NCBI RefSeq assembly: GCF_001718195.1
Contig: NZ_MCNV01000041.1
Span: 1-54,797, forward strand
Length of the DNA stretch: 54,797 bases
Origin: Paraburkholderia nodosa
GTDB lineage: Bacteria > Pseudomonadota > Gammaproteobacteria > Burkholderiales > Burkholderiaceae
Reading direction: 5' to 3'
Part shown: one piece after another, positions 1 through 9,248 of the stretch
Layout: every line of letters begins with the position of its first letter
Position numbering within the stretch: the first letter of the stretch is position 1
Notes under the pieces: generated by a model
The model's database searches: none
Told to the model about the DNA's origin: nothing
What the model saw: only the letters and a program-made list of their open reading frames with translations
Made by a program: the position numbers and the translations under genes

Positions 1-930
1 CTTCGCACGCGCGAGGCACCACTGGGGATCGTGCTCGAGCCAGGCCTGTGCCTCGGGCGGCTGGTGGTCGCGCACGGTGTGCCGGTCCCCCGGCTTGCGT
101 AGCCGTGGATGGGTTGCGACGAGCTCGTGCCGGTGGAACGCCTGCACGACCGTGTCGGTGGCCTTGAGCCACAGCTGCTTGCCGACCAGCGTGAAGGGCA
201 CTGAGTACAGCGCCTTCTTGTAGACGACGTGGCCGTCCGTATGCACCTTGACCTCGGACCACACGGCCAGCACTGGCGGCACATCGGGCAGGCGCGTGGG
301 CAGCGGCCGCTCGTGCGTGGTGCCGTGATCGCGCACGCCGGCCTGCTGCAGGATCCGCTCGCGCAACTGACGGTTCGCGTCGGCCAGATCGCGGAACTCG
401 CGTAGTGGTACGAAGGACTTCTTGGCGTACTTGACTCCGGATTCAACGATTCCCTTCTTGGCTGGGTCGTGCGGCGGACATGGTTCGATGCGGAAACCAT
501 ACGTTTCGGCGACCCCCGCGTAGGAACGCTGGACTTCGGGGCTATGCATGCAGTGCCGGATGATCGCGCACTTGGCGTTGTCGATCGTCACCCGGGAAGG
601 ACAACCCCTGAACCATTCGAAGGCGCGGCGATGACAGGCCAGCCACGTCTCGACGGTCTGGTCAAGCACAACCTCGGCATACTGATACCGGGACCAGCAC
701 AGGGTCATGACGAAGATCCACGTCTTGAGCGGGATGCCGGACTCGTGCGTGAGCACGGGGCCGGCGCCGAAATCAACCTGGGTGGCTTCGGCGGGCGCGA
801 ATTCGAGGGTCGTCGTTGCCTTGACGACGCGTTCTGCCGCAAGCCGGCGCAGCATGCGCTTCACGGCGTCGTAACTGCCGGTATACCAACAGTGCCCCTT
901 TCTCCCTTTCCCCGCCGCTCCAGATAGATT
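1..930 (-). pseudogene. istA: IS21-family transposase IstA, N-terminally truncated
   Basis: The minus strand reads as the catalytic and C-terminal part of an IS21-family IstA (DDE integrase fold). The three acidic positions are visible: VDFGAG, then TIDNAKC, then KKGIVESG, followed by the usual FRDLADAN segment. The homologous protein starts abruptly near GSYDAVKRM at about 880-900. The helix-turn-helix N-terminus is missing and no good start codon is in frame, so the 5' end was lost by deletion. The 3' end runs off the left edge, so any istB partner lies outside. This istA has a different subgroup sequence from the istA/istB debris at 4.5-9.1 kb, so it belongs to another element. Family assignment is firm; activity is very unlikely. 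Confidence 0.85.
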
Positions 931-1065
931 TTCCAACGTAGTTCCATGACCGTCTCCCCAGCGCCGCTCAACGGTCCAGTGTAGTCGTTGCCGTCGACTC
1001 CCGCCGGCCTCGTCCGCTCCCCCTAATTCAGCTAGCGCGATCAAGAGCGCGGGCGAGGGGGCACC

Positions 1066-1300
1066 ATGGCGTCCTCTGACGAGATAGACAGCCGTGCCGC
1101 GAAGGTGGCGGCGGTGTTAGGTGTTGCGACCGCTCGGAGGGGGCCGCTGACTCGAGTTCAGTCTAAGCGCGCTGGACAGTTGCTTGACGTCCGGACAACT
1201 GCCTATCGGCTGCGGCAGCGATTTTTGGCGAACCCTGTGACGAGTGCTCTCGATCCGCAGCACCGTGGTCCGACGCCGGGCGGTCGCCGATTAAAGCTGC
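1066..1300 (+). pseudogene. TniA/Mu-like transposase, N-terminal remnant
   Basis: The first roughly 78 codons from the ATG at 1066 resemble the N-terminal helix-turn-helix region of Mu/TniA-type transposases (AKVAAVL, TTAYRLRQRFLANPVTS, GPTPGGRRL). Similarity stops near 1300, where the end of the adjacent IS6-family remnant begins, and the frame then runs into unrelated sequence until a stop at 1432-1434. The whole catalytic domain is absent, so this is a stump left by insertion or deletion. Assignment rests on recognised motifs only. Confidence 0.55.
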
Positions 1301-1402
1301 GTGTCGCGCGGCTCGATCGCGGACGCCTGAGGCGCGTTGGCCTTACACTCCGGCTTTGGTGCAATTTTAATAGCAGCGAGAAGCAGCGTGTTTGCGGCGA
1401 CC

Positions 1403-2105
1403 TCATTGAGCAGAAAGAACTGCCTTCCAAATAGCGGACGCATTTGTATCTTCGAGGCGCAGGTTCGTAAGGTCAAATTGCGCCTTCCGAATGCGATGCA
1501 TCAACTCGATGCCCGAGATCGTGACGGTCGCGTTTCTGAAGCATTTGAAGCCGAGCATCGCGTTGACCCTGGACTTGATGTTGCGCTGATCTTGCTCGAT
1601 CAGATCATTCGAGTATCTCAAGGACCGCAACGTCGCGTCTTTAGGCAAGGTCCCATCGGCATTCATTTCGCACACCGCGCGGTGAGACGCGTAACCGTCC
1701 AGCGTGATCGTAGCCCGAGGGCGCCCCTGACTTCTGATCGTCTTCGCAAAGAACGCCTGGGCCGCAGCCACATTTCGCTTGGCGGGAGTCAAAGTCGATC
1801 GTTTTCCCGCCCGGTCAAGCCGCGGTAAAGATAGACACATTTGGCAGGGATCTTCACATAGGTCTCGTCGATCGACTGACCGGCTTTCAAGGCCAGCCGA
1901 TTCCAGCGTTTGACGAATTCCGGCGTGAAGCGCTGGGCCCAGCGCATGATCGTCGTGTGCGACATCGACAGACACGCTTGGCAATCATTTCAGCGAGGTG
2001 AAGTCTGAGATTGTAACGCAGGTACCAGCGCACACAGAGGACAATAACTTCGCGAGCGAAGTGGCGCCCGTTGAGCAATCCGTCAATGTCTTTTAGCTTA
2101 CGCAT
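1403..2105 (-). pseudogene. IS6-family transposase, two frameshifts
   Basis: Read on the minus strand from the ATG at 2105 (MRKLKDIDG), this is an IS6/IS240-type single-ORF transposase: the N-terminal REVIVLCVRWYLR segment, a middle part with IDETYVKI, and a C-terminal part with ITLDGYASHRAV, NDLIEQDQRNIKSR and SGIELMHRIRKAQF. The pieces lie in different frames. The first shift is near 1985 and the second near 1800, so no full protein can be made. The catalytic D, D and E can still be traced across the fragments. The total length fits a family member of about 235 residues. Confidence 0.8.
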
Positions 2106-2526
2106 TGGCTCGTGCTCGTCAAAATCCCGAGCGTAACAGACCAGCGCACCCAAATTGCACCCTACCGTCGCGGAGAAGCGATCGCCGTGATAAAAGCAGT
2201 TCGGTATTTTGCATTGCAAGTTGTCACCCGACGCCGCTGTCAGCAACGTGACATTGCTGAAGCTACCGGCTGAAAGCTGATTTGGCGAAGCCATCAGCGC
2301 GCATATTTCTCGCATGCATTCGTTACGTGGATCTGTGTTATCCAAACAATCGATTTTTTAGTCGACATGGAAATGCCGCATAGTGCGTTCGGCGATGTAC
2401 TGGGCGTCACGAATGCAAATTTTCATGACCTGCCTGAACGCAATTGGCGTTGTCGACGCGAATATGGTTGTGTCGCGTTAGTGCCGGAACGCTAGAATGC
2501 GCGTCTGACGAACTGGTACTGACCCG
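2106..2526. other. Intergenic, no recognisable gene
   Basis: This stretch separates two oppositely oriented IS6-family remnants. It presumably contains their terminal sequences and a short piece of older DNA. I see no conserved coding pattern on either strand; the open frame running through 2106-2345 on the minus strand is an accidental 5' extension of the transposase frame. Confidence 0.4.
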
Positions 2527-3163
2527 ATGAATAAGAAGGCACTGACGCCACGAACGGCCCTTGCCCCAGAAGTTGCGAAGGTTCTGAAGCGACTGCACCA
2601 TCCGCTCGATGTCATGCTGCTGATGTGCGTGCCCTCGTATGTGGACTATGGACTGAGCCTGCGAAATCTGGAAAAGATGATGGCTGAGTGCGGCACCGAT
2701 GTCGATCATTCAACCGTGCACCGGTGGGCGATCAAGTTGCTGCCCGTTCGGGAAAAGCCATTTGGCGTCGCAAGCGCGAAGTCGTCAGGAGTTGGCGCGT
2801 GGATGAGACTGATATCAAGGTCAAAGGACAGTGGAAGTACTTGTACCGGGCCGTGGACAAAGCGGGAGACGCGATCGATTTCTGACAAGGCTGCCGCGAA
2901 GCGCCACTTTGAAAAATCGATCGAGCGCAACGGCGCACCCGAGGCGGAGACCGAACGACAAGAGTGGGGCAAATCTCGCTGCGTTTGAGTCTATCAACGC
3001 CGGGCGGGAGACGCCGATCAGTATCCGTCAGTCGAAGTATCTGAATAACATCGTCGAGCAGGACCACCGCGCGATCAAGCGCGGGACCCGCCCGATGCTC
3101 GGGTTTAAGAATCTCGTTGCGTCCGCATTCTCCTGGGTGGCATCGAAGTCATACACATGATCG
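2527..3163 (+). pseudogene. IS6-family transposase, multiple frameshifts
   Basis: A second, different IS6-family transposase on the plus strand. The N-terminus (LAPEVAKVLKRLHHPLDVM, YGLSLRNLEKMM, DVDHSTVHRWAIKLLP) is in one frame. The central VDETDIKVKGQWKYLYRAVDKAG is in a second, and the C-terminal SKYLNNIVEQDHRAIKRG with RPMLGFKN is in a third. At least three indels are therefore present, and the expected R-W after LLMCV is also altered. Related but distinct remnants recur at 12.5, 39.4 and 49.0 kb, so this lineage carried many copies of the group. Confidence 0.8.
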
Positions 3164-3376
3164 TCAAGGGAAATTGAACGATGGCGGCGTTGGTGCAAAC
3201 TCCCGCACAGCAGTTATGTTCGCTGGTTGGATAAGGAAATCCATACCATACCGGTCTTGGACGGCCTCTCGGTCTTACTGCGACAGAACCCGCCCGACCC
3301 CGGCATTGAATCAGCAAAGGGCGGAACGCGTGGCGGCGTCCCGATACAGCCTAACGACTTCGGACTGGAAGAGGTT

Positions 3377-4006
3377 ATGAACCGGATGTCACGAGCGGCT
3401 AAGCGATCCAGTTCGCGTGCCGGTGAGCCGCTAACCGCGATCCCGCAAGACGGCCAATCTGGCCTGCGCGACTGGTCAGAGCTGGCGGCCGGGATCGAGC
3501 GGGGCCGCTACGACGGTATCGCACGATTTTTCCATTGGACATTTGCTGTCTGGATTATTTACGCCAGTGTAGCGGGTTACTCGCTCACCCGGGTCGCCAA
3601 TGGACCTGTGCATGATTTCCTGTCGCGACTGAACATGTCGATAGCAACGGTTCTGATTGTGCTTTTTCCGCTGAGGGTGGGTTGGAAGCTGGTCAGAATC
3701 GCGCCACCTGCGCTGCCCGATGTGTCCGTCGAACAGCAACTACTGGCACGCGTAGTACATGTCTTGATTTACGTCATGATCTTTGCAGTGCTGGCGAGTG
3801 GCTTCCTGATGGTGCCGAATGGCTATCCGTTTTTCGGACTGGTTGAAATCCATACTCCGTTCCAGAAAGGCCCGCTAACCGACGAATTGTTCGCGGTGCA
3901 TCGCGCAAGTTGCGCACTGCTGGTTGGACTGGTCATGTTGCACGTGGCAGCGGTAATCAAGCACCAACTGATCTCGCGTAACGACGTGCTGCGAAGGATG
4001 CTTTAA
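3377..4006 (+). CDS. Cytochrome b561 family protein
   Basis: This 209-residue protein looks like an intact bacterial cytochrome b561: a diheme, four-helix inner-membrane electron carrier that takes electrons from the quinone pool or feeds periplasmic acceptors. Four hydrophobic segments are evident. Candidate heme-ligand histidines are in ARFFHWTFAVW (helix 1), VHDFLSRL (start of helix 2), RVVHVLIYVM (helix 3), and FAVHRAS with MLHVAAVIKH (helix 4). The ATG at 3377 is chosen because GGAAGAGG lies just upstream; the frame is open further 5' but without family similarity. The gene is isolated between IS debris, so its electron donor and acceptor cannot be inferred. It is one of few intact core-like genes in the first 9 kb. 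Confidence 0.82.
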   Translation: MNRMSRAAKRSSSRAGEPLTAIPQDGQSGLRDWSELAAGIERGRYDGIARFFHWTFAVWIIYASVAGYSLTRVANGPVHDFLSRLNMSIATVLIVLFPLRVGWKLVRIAPPALPDVSVEQQLLARVVHVLIYVMIFAVLASGFLMVPNGYPFFGLVEIHTPFQKGPLTDELFAVHRASCALLVGLVMLHVAAVIKHQLISRNDVLRRML

Positions 4007-4440
4007 ATACGGTTTGTCTTTCATGGTCGCTGCATTTTTCATTGATGCCTGTATCTGGGAAAAGACCCGCCGGTCAAGGTGGGCCAAAACATCGACCTCA
4101 TGGAGGTTAGCACATCTTAAATTTTCCGCACGGCGTTGCCGCGCAGCATGGCATGGATTCGCGAAACGCGGCGCCATCAATGCGTATTTCACGGCACCCG
4201 AGCCTGGAATTGAGCCGCCATCGACAGGCACGCCCGAAAGACCCTTTTGAACCGGCCGAGTGCCGCCAGCGCATGCTCAGCGCCCTACGGCTGCTCAATC
4301 TCGCGCTGCTGGACCGGCTGGGCACCCGTCGCGAGCAGTTCGTTTCCAAGGCGTGCGCCTATTTGTTCAATTCTTCACACTCCAGCTCGAAGCCCTCAAC
4401 GTCCCGCGACAGGTGTACTGGATTCCTTGCGTTAGAGAGC
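4007..4440. other. Intergenic, unidentified coding-like fragments
   Basis: No intact gene is seen here. A plus-strand segment around 4240-4420 has a protein-like pattern (CRQRMLSALRLLNLALL, then in another frame FFTLQLEALNVPRQVYWIP), which suggests a frameshifted gene remnant of unknown identity. I could not place it in a family. Confidence 0.3.
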
Positions 4441-4462
4441 ATCAACCAGCACGGCCGGTCAG

Positions 4463-4535
4463 CGACAACTATTTTGGCCGGTCAACGGGGTAGTTGTCGT
4501 TCGATATCAGCTCATTCTCCTTCGTAGTTGTCGTT
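4463..4535. repeat. IS21-type terminal repeat cluster
   Basis: The 12-mer GTAGTTGTCGTT occurs at 4490-4501 and again at 4524-4535, with an inverted relative (AGCGACAACT) at 4461-4470. Multiple short terminal repeats of this kind are typical of the ends of IS21-family elements. The cluster sits just beyond the 3' end of the istB fragment, so it most likely marks the right terminus of the IS21 element whose istB is split by the RIT insertion. Confidence 0.55.
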
Positions 4536-4559
4536 GCGTGATCGTGTAGTTGACGCACA

Positions 4560-4912
4560 TCGTTACTGCGACAACGTTGTCGTGGTCAGGCAACTGGGCG
4601 CTGAACGGATTGGCAGGGTTGTCGTCGTGCAATTGACGTCGCAGTGCATTTTGTTTGTCGCCGGCCTTGCGGCGGCGGTAGCTTTCGACGTTGAGTTCGA
4701 AGGTCGTCGAGTGATGCACAAGCCGGTCGATGGCGGCGATGTCATGCCGGGGTCGGGGAGCACGTCATTCCAGTCCGAGAATGTTTCGTTTGCAGTTATC
4801 GGAAGACTTTTTCGCTCATACCTCTCTGCAATCCGCTCGAACAGAACGCTGGCCTCGGCCTGATCCTTGCGAGCATACGACAGGTCGTCCAGTAACGTTT
4901 TGCATAACGTTA
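4560..4912 (-). pseudogene. istB: IstB helper ATPase, 3' fragment (split by RIT element)
   Basis: The minus strand carries the C-terminal third of an IS21 IstB, the AAA+ helper of IstA. It begins with LLDDLSYARKDQAEAS immediately inside the RIT insertion point and continues through LFERIAERYERKS and TANETFSDW. After a frameshift near 4745 it ends with HHSTTFELNVESYRRRKA. The 5' part of the same gene is at 8338-8851. A short perfect dyad (TAACGTT, 6 nt, AACGTTA; 4893-4912) lies between this fragment and the RIT terminal repeat. Confidence 0.8.
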
Positions 4913-4947
4913 CTCGATCTATGTGTAGTGCACCGTTATGTGGAGTC
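4913..4947. repeat. RIT left terminal inverted repeat
   Basis: CTCGATCTATGTGTAGTGCA continues to GTTATGTGGAGTC. It matches, with a few mismatches, the reverse complement of 8303-8337. Within it, TATGTGTAG and TATGTGGAG form a short direct repeat, likely recombinase-binding half sites. Confidence 0.75.
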
Positions 4948-5003
4948 CGGTGGGTCAAGGCATAGTGATAGTCGGCAGCCGTGATTCGAACTCCACATAA
5001 GTA

Positions 5004-6032
5004 TCAGAGCCGCTTCAACCAGTCGATAATCGGCAAGCGTCCGAATGTTCCTCGGTCGGCCGATACCTTCGTCAATATGTCTGGAAACACTTGAGGGAGT
5101 GCATGGCGCTTCATGTCGATGTCTGATTGCGCATAGCGCATCGTTGTATCGAGACTCGCGTGACCAAGCCACTGGCTAATCGTTGGGAAGTCTACACCTG
5201 ACTTTAACAAGGAGAGCGCTGTCGTATGCCTCAGAGAATGAGGGTGGATGCGTTTCTCCCGGAGGGTAGGTACGGTCGCTCCGGCGGCGACCAGATGCTT
5301 GCGAAGCAGGTAGTACACCCCGAAGCGGGTGTGCTTGTCGCCGCGATTATTGACAACAGTGCTGTGGTTGCATTAAGCGGATACGGGCGTTCTTCGACGA
5401 GTCGCTGCAACAACTTGGCAGTCTGCGGCCAGATCGGACAGACGCGGACCTTGTTTCCCTTGCCTTCGTCTTACCTGGCACGGCCGCTGCATGCGCAGGT
5501 CGCATAAACGAAGGTCGAGTACCTCCTGCACCCTTGCGCCGGTATTGAACATCAGTGAAAACAACGCGTAGTCACGCCGACCGGCGGCGGTCGTTCGATC
5601 GACCGCATTCAGCAGCGCCTCAACCTCGTCCTGCTCGAGATATTCGATCGGCGCTGACCGCGCCCCGCGTTTGAATGGAATGCTGAGGATTGCCTGCGCC
5701 ACCGCCAGATGTTCAAGACGTTCAGTTGCCAAGAACCGCGCGAATGTATGAATCGCGGCAAGCCGGGCATTACGCGTGGCAATGCCGTTGTGCCGGTCTC
5801 GCTCGAGAGGTGTCAGGAACTGTCCGACCGATTCGGCGGTGATCGCCGCAAGATCCAGACGTTCAATGCCGCAGTGTCGCTTCGCACTAAGAAATCGCAT
5901 CAGAAGCACCAGCGTGTCGCGATAGCTATGGATCGTGTGCCGGCTCATCCCTCGCAACGTAGGTAGATAATCCTGGAAGAATCGGACAAGACTCCGTCCG
6001 AGCTCACCGGAGCAAGGACGCCGTTTCATCAT
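5004..6032 (-). pseudogene. RitC tyrosine recombinase, two compensating frameshifts
   Basis: Third recombinase of the RIT trio. The N-terminal core-binding domain (SRHTIHSYRDTLVLLMRFL) and the first catalytic block, NTGARVQEVLDLRL with its arginine, are in frame from the ATG at 6032. A one-base insertion near 5473 shifts the next part (GNKVRVCPIWPQTAKLLQRL) out of frame. A second indel near 5350 returns to the original frame for the C-terminus: HSLRHTTALSLL (H-x-x-R box), LGHASLDTTMRYA with the catalytic tyrosine, and a short tail. The frames before and after are the same, so a single chimeric stretch of about 120 nt is out of phase. The start overlaps the ritB stop (ATGA). Confidence 0.8.
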
Positions 6033-7003
6033 TGCTCTCCCTGAACAAGATAGCCAAATCGTTTCGCGAACCTATCGCTCGCCAGCTCTCGGAGTTCCGG
6101 AATCCAGCGCAAATGGTAGGCAGTCGATACGATTGATACATGACCCATGTAGAGTGCGAGCTTTGGCAGGTTGGACTGGACGTCCGCCCCCTGACGATAC
6201 CATCGCATCAGGGCTTCAATTGCAAGGGAATGCATAAAGTCGCGAATACGGGGAACCCGCCCGTCGGCATCCCGGAAGCCTGCTTCTTGCAGTAATCCCG
6301 TGATACCTTCATGCAATCCCGTTCCAGGGTAGCCCCGCAGACCATGGTGCATATTGCACAGTAACGGTGACGACGGCGTAGTGTCGAGAGGGGTAGCGAG
6401 GCGGCGCGTGAGGTAGCGGCGCAGTTCTAGCCGGGCACCGCACGAAAGCGGAACCCATCTCGATTTGTGAAACTTTGATTCGCGTATGTGCAGGACTCCA
6501 GCGTGCGCGTCTACATCGGCCAACGTTAGCCGTAGCAACTCCCTTCGCCTCAGCCCGGCGGTGTACAGCAGCACAAGCGCCAGGCGGAGGACATACGGCC
6601 TTAGTGGCGATGTCGCCGTGGCCTGACGCGTGTCTGCAAGTTCGAGTACCCGACCAACCTGCGCGGGAGTCAGGACAATTGGTGCGGCATGTGGTTGCGG
6701 GCGCGCAAACCGGTTGATGCCCGGCACGAAACACCGGGGCTCGGTACGTTGCCGGTAGAGGCAGAAATTGCGCACGGCAACCTCGCGGGCCCGACGCACG
6801 TTCGAGGTGAGGGAATTGAAGGCCTTGCACCACGATTCGAACAGCGTGTTGTTCGGGTCCGATTCACCAGCTCGGACGATGAAGTCCCTCATTGAATGCA
6901 AGGTGCGCTCCTGTTCGCCGTACTGACGCCCTAGCGCTCGGCGGTGCGCAAGGTATCGACTGATGAGCGGATCAAGTGCGGTTGAGCCGAGTTGGTGCTT
7001 CAT
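6029..7003 (-). CDS. RitB tyrosine recombinase (box II altered)
   Basis: Second recombinase of the trio, 324 residues from the ATG at 7003, which overlaps the ritA stop as ATGA. The upstream 30 codons of the open frame lie inside ritA and are not counted. The N-terminal SAM-like domain (LISRYLAHRRALGRQYGEQE) is followed by the catalytic domain with TAGLRRRELLRLT (Arg I), KFHKSRWVPL (Lys on the beta hairpin) and LYMGHVSIVSTAYHL (H/W box and candidate tyrosine). The usual H-x-x-R of box II reads R-D-F-M (IRDFMHSLAIE), so both the conserved His and Arg are substituted. The ORF is intact, but catalysis is doubtful unless RitB plays a structural role. Confidence 0.8.
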   Translation of the reverse strand: MKHQLGSTALDPLISRYLAHRRALGRQYGEQERTLHSMRDFIVRAGESDPNNTLFESWCKAFNSLTSNVRRAREVAVRNFCLYRQRTEPRCFVPGINRFARPQPHAAPIVLTPAQVGRVLELADTRQATATSPLRPYVLRLALVLLYTAGLRRRELLRLTLADVDAHAGVLHIRESKFHKSRWVPLSCGARLELRRYLTRRLATPLDTTPSSPLLCNMHHGLRGYPGTGLHEGITGLLQEAGFRDADGRVPRIRDFMHSLAIEALMRWYRQGADVQSNLPKLALYMGHVSIVSTAYHLRWIPELRELASDRFAKRFGYLVQGEQ

Positions 7004-8200
7004 GATGCCCCCTTCATTGAGACGCGACCACATCCAGGTACCGGTAGGGCAACTTGGCGCAGCGCCTCCACATGCAGGCGAAGATAGACACACGTGCTCT
7101 CGAGGGAGCGGTGACCGAGCAGATCGCCGATCATCTTTACTCCGACACCTCGCTCGAGCAAGCGCATGGCGAAGCTATGCCTCAGGCAGTAGGGACTGGT
7201 CTGTAGAATGGGCAGGCCACTGAGGCGTGCACGCTTGGCATAGATGTGTTCGATCGTTACTGCCTTGATCGGACCGGCCGGGCACCGCACTCTCAGGAAT
7301 AGCTGGTGTGTGCTCGTCAGGGGTGGTCGACGGCGTAGATAGCGATCGAGCACATGTCGCGTTCGGCCAGTGAGCGGCATTACTAATACCGACCGTGTCT
7401 TGCACTGGTCCACCCGCAGGATATCGTTCTTCCAGTCTATCGAATCGAGCGTCAAGCTGACGACTTCTGCTGGACGCAACCCATAGTAGGCCATCAGGTA
7501 GATGGATCGCATGATCACGGCAACCTTCAACGCTCGATTGGTCGATCGAATGCAGAAACTTGCTTACAGTCTTCCAATCCAATGCCCGTGGTGGAAGTTC
7601 TCCGCGATAGGTACGCGGTGTGTCGATAACATCAAGGCGATCCCTCGTGTAGCGTTGATTGGCGCAGAACCTCAGAAAGGCGCGCAGGTGCGCAATCGTA
7701 TGCTGAAGAGTCTGGCGGCGAAGATGCTTGCTGGTCTGGTCGACAGAGCGCTCAAGGCGGCGCTTCGAACAGGCGCTCGACAGGACGCCGGTAACCGTCC
7801 TCAGGTGGTGCTCGACTGTATCAGGAGCGAGTCCGCGCAGATCAATGAGATGGGATCGGTATTGCGAAATGAGCGAGTCGAACTGGCTCGGTTTAGCCAC
7901 CGGAACGAAGAGACCTCGATCGCATAAAAAGCGTTCTGCCGCTCGCTGCGTGGCGAGGTATAAGGTGTCGTGCGACCACGGTGCGAACCAGCGGGACAGC
8001 GCAGTCGAAGTAATCGGTAGGCTGGTGCCAGCCGCTACATGGTTATAGACAAGAACCTCACGGAAACGGCGTACGTGGTGCCGTGCGCAAATGCGCGTAT
8101 AACCGGGCTCGACGACCCACGCCGAAAATTTGCGGACTAGCGGTCCTTGCGGGCCGGCAGCATAAAGCGGCCAATCGCGGGGAAAGAGAAATTCCAGCAT
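7000..8200 (-). pseudogene. RitA tyrosine recombinase, one frameshift
   Basis: First gene of the RIT operon, beginning at the ATG at 8200 with GGAG 6 nt upstream. The N-terminal half (ICARHHVRRFREVLVYNH, DLRGLAPDTVEHHLRTV, ALDWKTVSKFLHSIDQSSVEGCRDHA) is in one frame. Near 7515 the frame changes, and the catalytic half continues as YLMAYYGLRPAEVVSLT (Arg I), TSPYCLRHSFAMRLL (box II H/R type) and IGDLLGHRSLESTCVYLRL (tyrosine). The expected length is about 400 residues. A single indel explains the break; a sequencing error cannot be excluded from one read-out, although ritC is broken too. Confidence 0.8.
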
Positions 8201-8302
8201 GTGAATCTCCCATTCAAGTGAACGGAGGAATCACAATAGCTCGTTCCAGTTATGTGTAGTTCCGCCGCCTCAAAATCCCATCGGCCGAGGGTCCAGGCAG
8301 TT

Positions 8303-8337
8303 GACTCTACATAACGAGGTCCTGCACATAGGTCGAG
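8303..8337. repeat. RIT right terminal inverted repeat
   Basis: GACTCTACATAACGAGGTCC followed by TGCACATAGGTCGAG. It pairs with 4913-4947. With the inner arm at 8250-8262 it forms a palindromic pair separated by 40 nt, located upstream of ritA, where it could also serve as an operator. Confidence 0.75.
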
Positions 8338-8851
8338 GATGATCAAATCGGAGCGATCGAGCTTGGCCAGCGCGGAAGGTAACTGCAGGCTTTGGCGCGC
8401 GGCCTGCAGCTTCTGAACGAGCTCGCTGGTACGCGTGAACATCACGCGGTAGCCGACGTCGATCAATGCGTGACCGATAGCCGATCCCACGTGGCTTTTT
8501 CCGATCCTAGGGGGGGGCGAACAAGAGAACCGTGGCGCCTTTCTCCAGCCATGACTCTCCGGTGGCCAGCGCTGTAACATGCACTTTTGAGAACATCGGC
8601 ACGGCGCCGAAGTCGAAGGCGGCGAGCGTCTTGGTCGGGTCCAGATGCGACTCGGTACGGTGCCGCTCGATGCGTCGCTTAGCGCGTTCGGCCAGCTCGT
8701 GCTCTAGCAGTGCGCCGAGCAGGCGTGCGGCCGGCTAGGCTTCCTTATCCGAGCGCTCAGCAAACTCGGGCCACAACCTGCCGATCGTTGGCAAACGCAC
8801 CTCGTTGAGCATCAGGGCCAGGCGGCCACCATCATGCGCGGGCGCGTTCAC
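8338..8851 (-). pseudogene. istB: IstB helper ATPase, 5' fragment
   Basis: The 5' two thirds of the istB gene that continues at 4560-4912. It starts with GTG at 8851, overlapping the istA stop. It reads GRLALMLNEVRLPTIGRLWPEFAER, meets an in-frame TAG at 8735-8737, continues with HRTESHLDPTKTL, and reaches the Walker A region (PPRIGKSHVGSAIGHALID) after a frameshift next to a G-run at about 8511-8517. It ends with LDRSDLIILD at the RIT boundary. The nonsense codon and frameshift show that the gene was decaying independently of the RIT insertion. Confidence 0.8.
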
Positions 8852-9106
8852 GCTACCACCTTTTCGAGCAGTTCGTGATAGACGGCAACGGGCGGCATCT
8901 GAACCTCGACATCGGGACATTGCGCCTCACGGGGTGCGTATCGGTCACGCAGCGCCTTGAGATCGGGAAGCTCGCCGGTTTCCAGCATCGCATCAAGCTG
9001 CCCGGCCAGTACGGCCTGCGCGCCATGCAGGCCCGCGAGCTTAAGCAGGCCGACCATCGTCTTACATGCGTCGCGTTGTGACAGGCGGGCATCGAGTTGC
9101 TCCCAG
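8848..9106 (-). pseudogene. istA: IS21 IstA, C-terminal remnant
   Basis: Only the last 85 or so codons of an IstA remain: WEQLDARLSQRDACKTMVGLL, then LAGQLDAMLETGELPDL, and AQCPDVEVQMPPVAVYHELLEKV. Its stop overlaps the istB start, the normal IS21 arrangement. The 5' part is gone; at about 9105 the sequence switches directly into the truncated aldolase gene, so a deletion removed most of istA together with the rest of the aldolase. Confidence 0.75.
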
Positions 9107-9248
9107 TTTCTGCGGTAAGCCGCGCGTCTTCCAGGCACACCACAGGTGAGCGCAATTCTGAGATCTTGGTGCCGAAATCCACGTCCAGGATGCCGCGGGT
9201 CGGCATGTACAGAGTCGCCCAGACGGCGAACGGAGAAATGGTGCCCAT
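9107..9248 (-). pseudogene. HpcH/HpaI-like aldolase, N-terminal stump
   Basis: The start codon overlaps the StiP stop (TGATG). The first about 47 residues (SPFAVWATLYMPTRGILDV, SELRSPVVCLEDA) match the N-terminal pattern of citrate-lyase-like HpcH/HpaI aldolases, where a xATLYxP strand and an LRSxxxCLEDA strand are typical. Such an aldolase is a known partner of StiP, HAD and TRSP proteins in Ter-associated operons. The rest is replaced by IS21 sequence at about 9105. Identification rests on about 45 residues plus context, so it is moderate. Confidence 0.6.

Larger units (their letters stand above)
4913..8337 (-). mobile_element. RIT element (recombinase-in-trio) inserted in istB
   Basis: This 3.4-kb unit holds three consecutive, end-overlapping tyrosine-recombinase genes, the hallmark of RIT elements. 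It is bounded by imperfect 35-bp inverted repeats at 4913-4947 and 8303-8337, sharing CTCGAYCTATGTG and CGTTATGTRGAGTC. Each end also has an inner, inverted arm: GAACTCCACATAA at 4988-5000 on the left and TTATGTGTAGTTC at 8250-8262 on the right. Each inner arm is separated from the outer arm by exactly 40 nt. The insertion splits an IS21 istB gene after the codons for LIILD. ritA and ritC are frameshifted, so the element is probably immobile unless complemented in trans. Confidence 0.8.

Noticed and set aside
4460..4540. CRISPR-like repeats (GTAGTTGTCGTT)
   Set aside because: Only two close copies plus an inverted one, with irregular spacing; better explained as IS21 terminal repeats. No CRISPR array or cas gene is visible anywhere.
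5350..5480. Programmed frameshifting in ritC
   Set aside because: Two opposite shifts about 120 nt apart without slippery heptamers fit random decay better.
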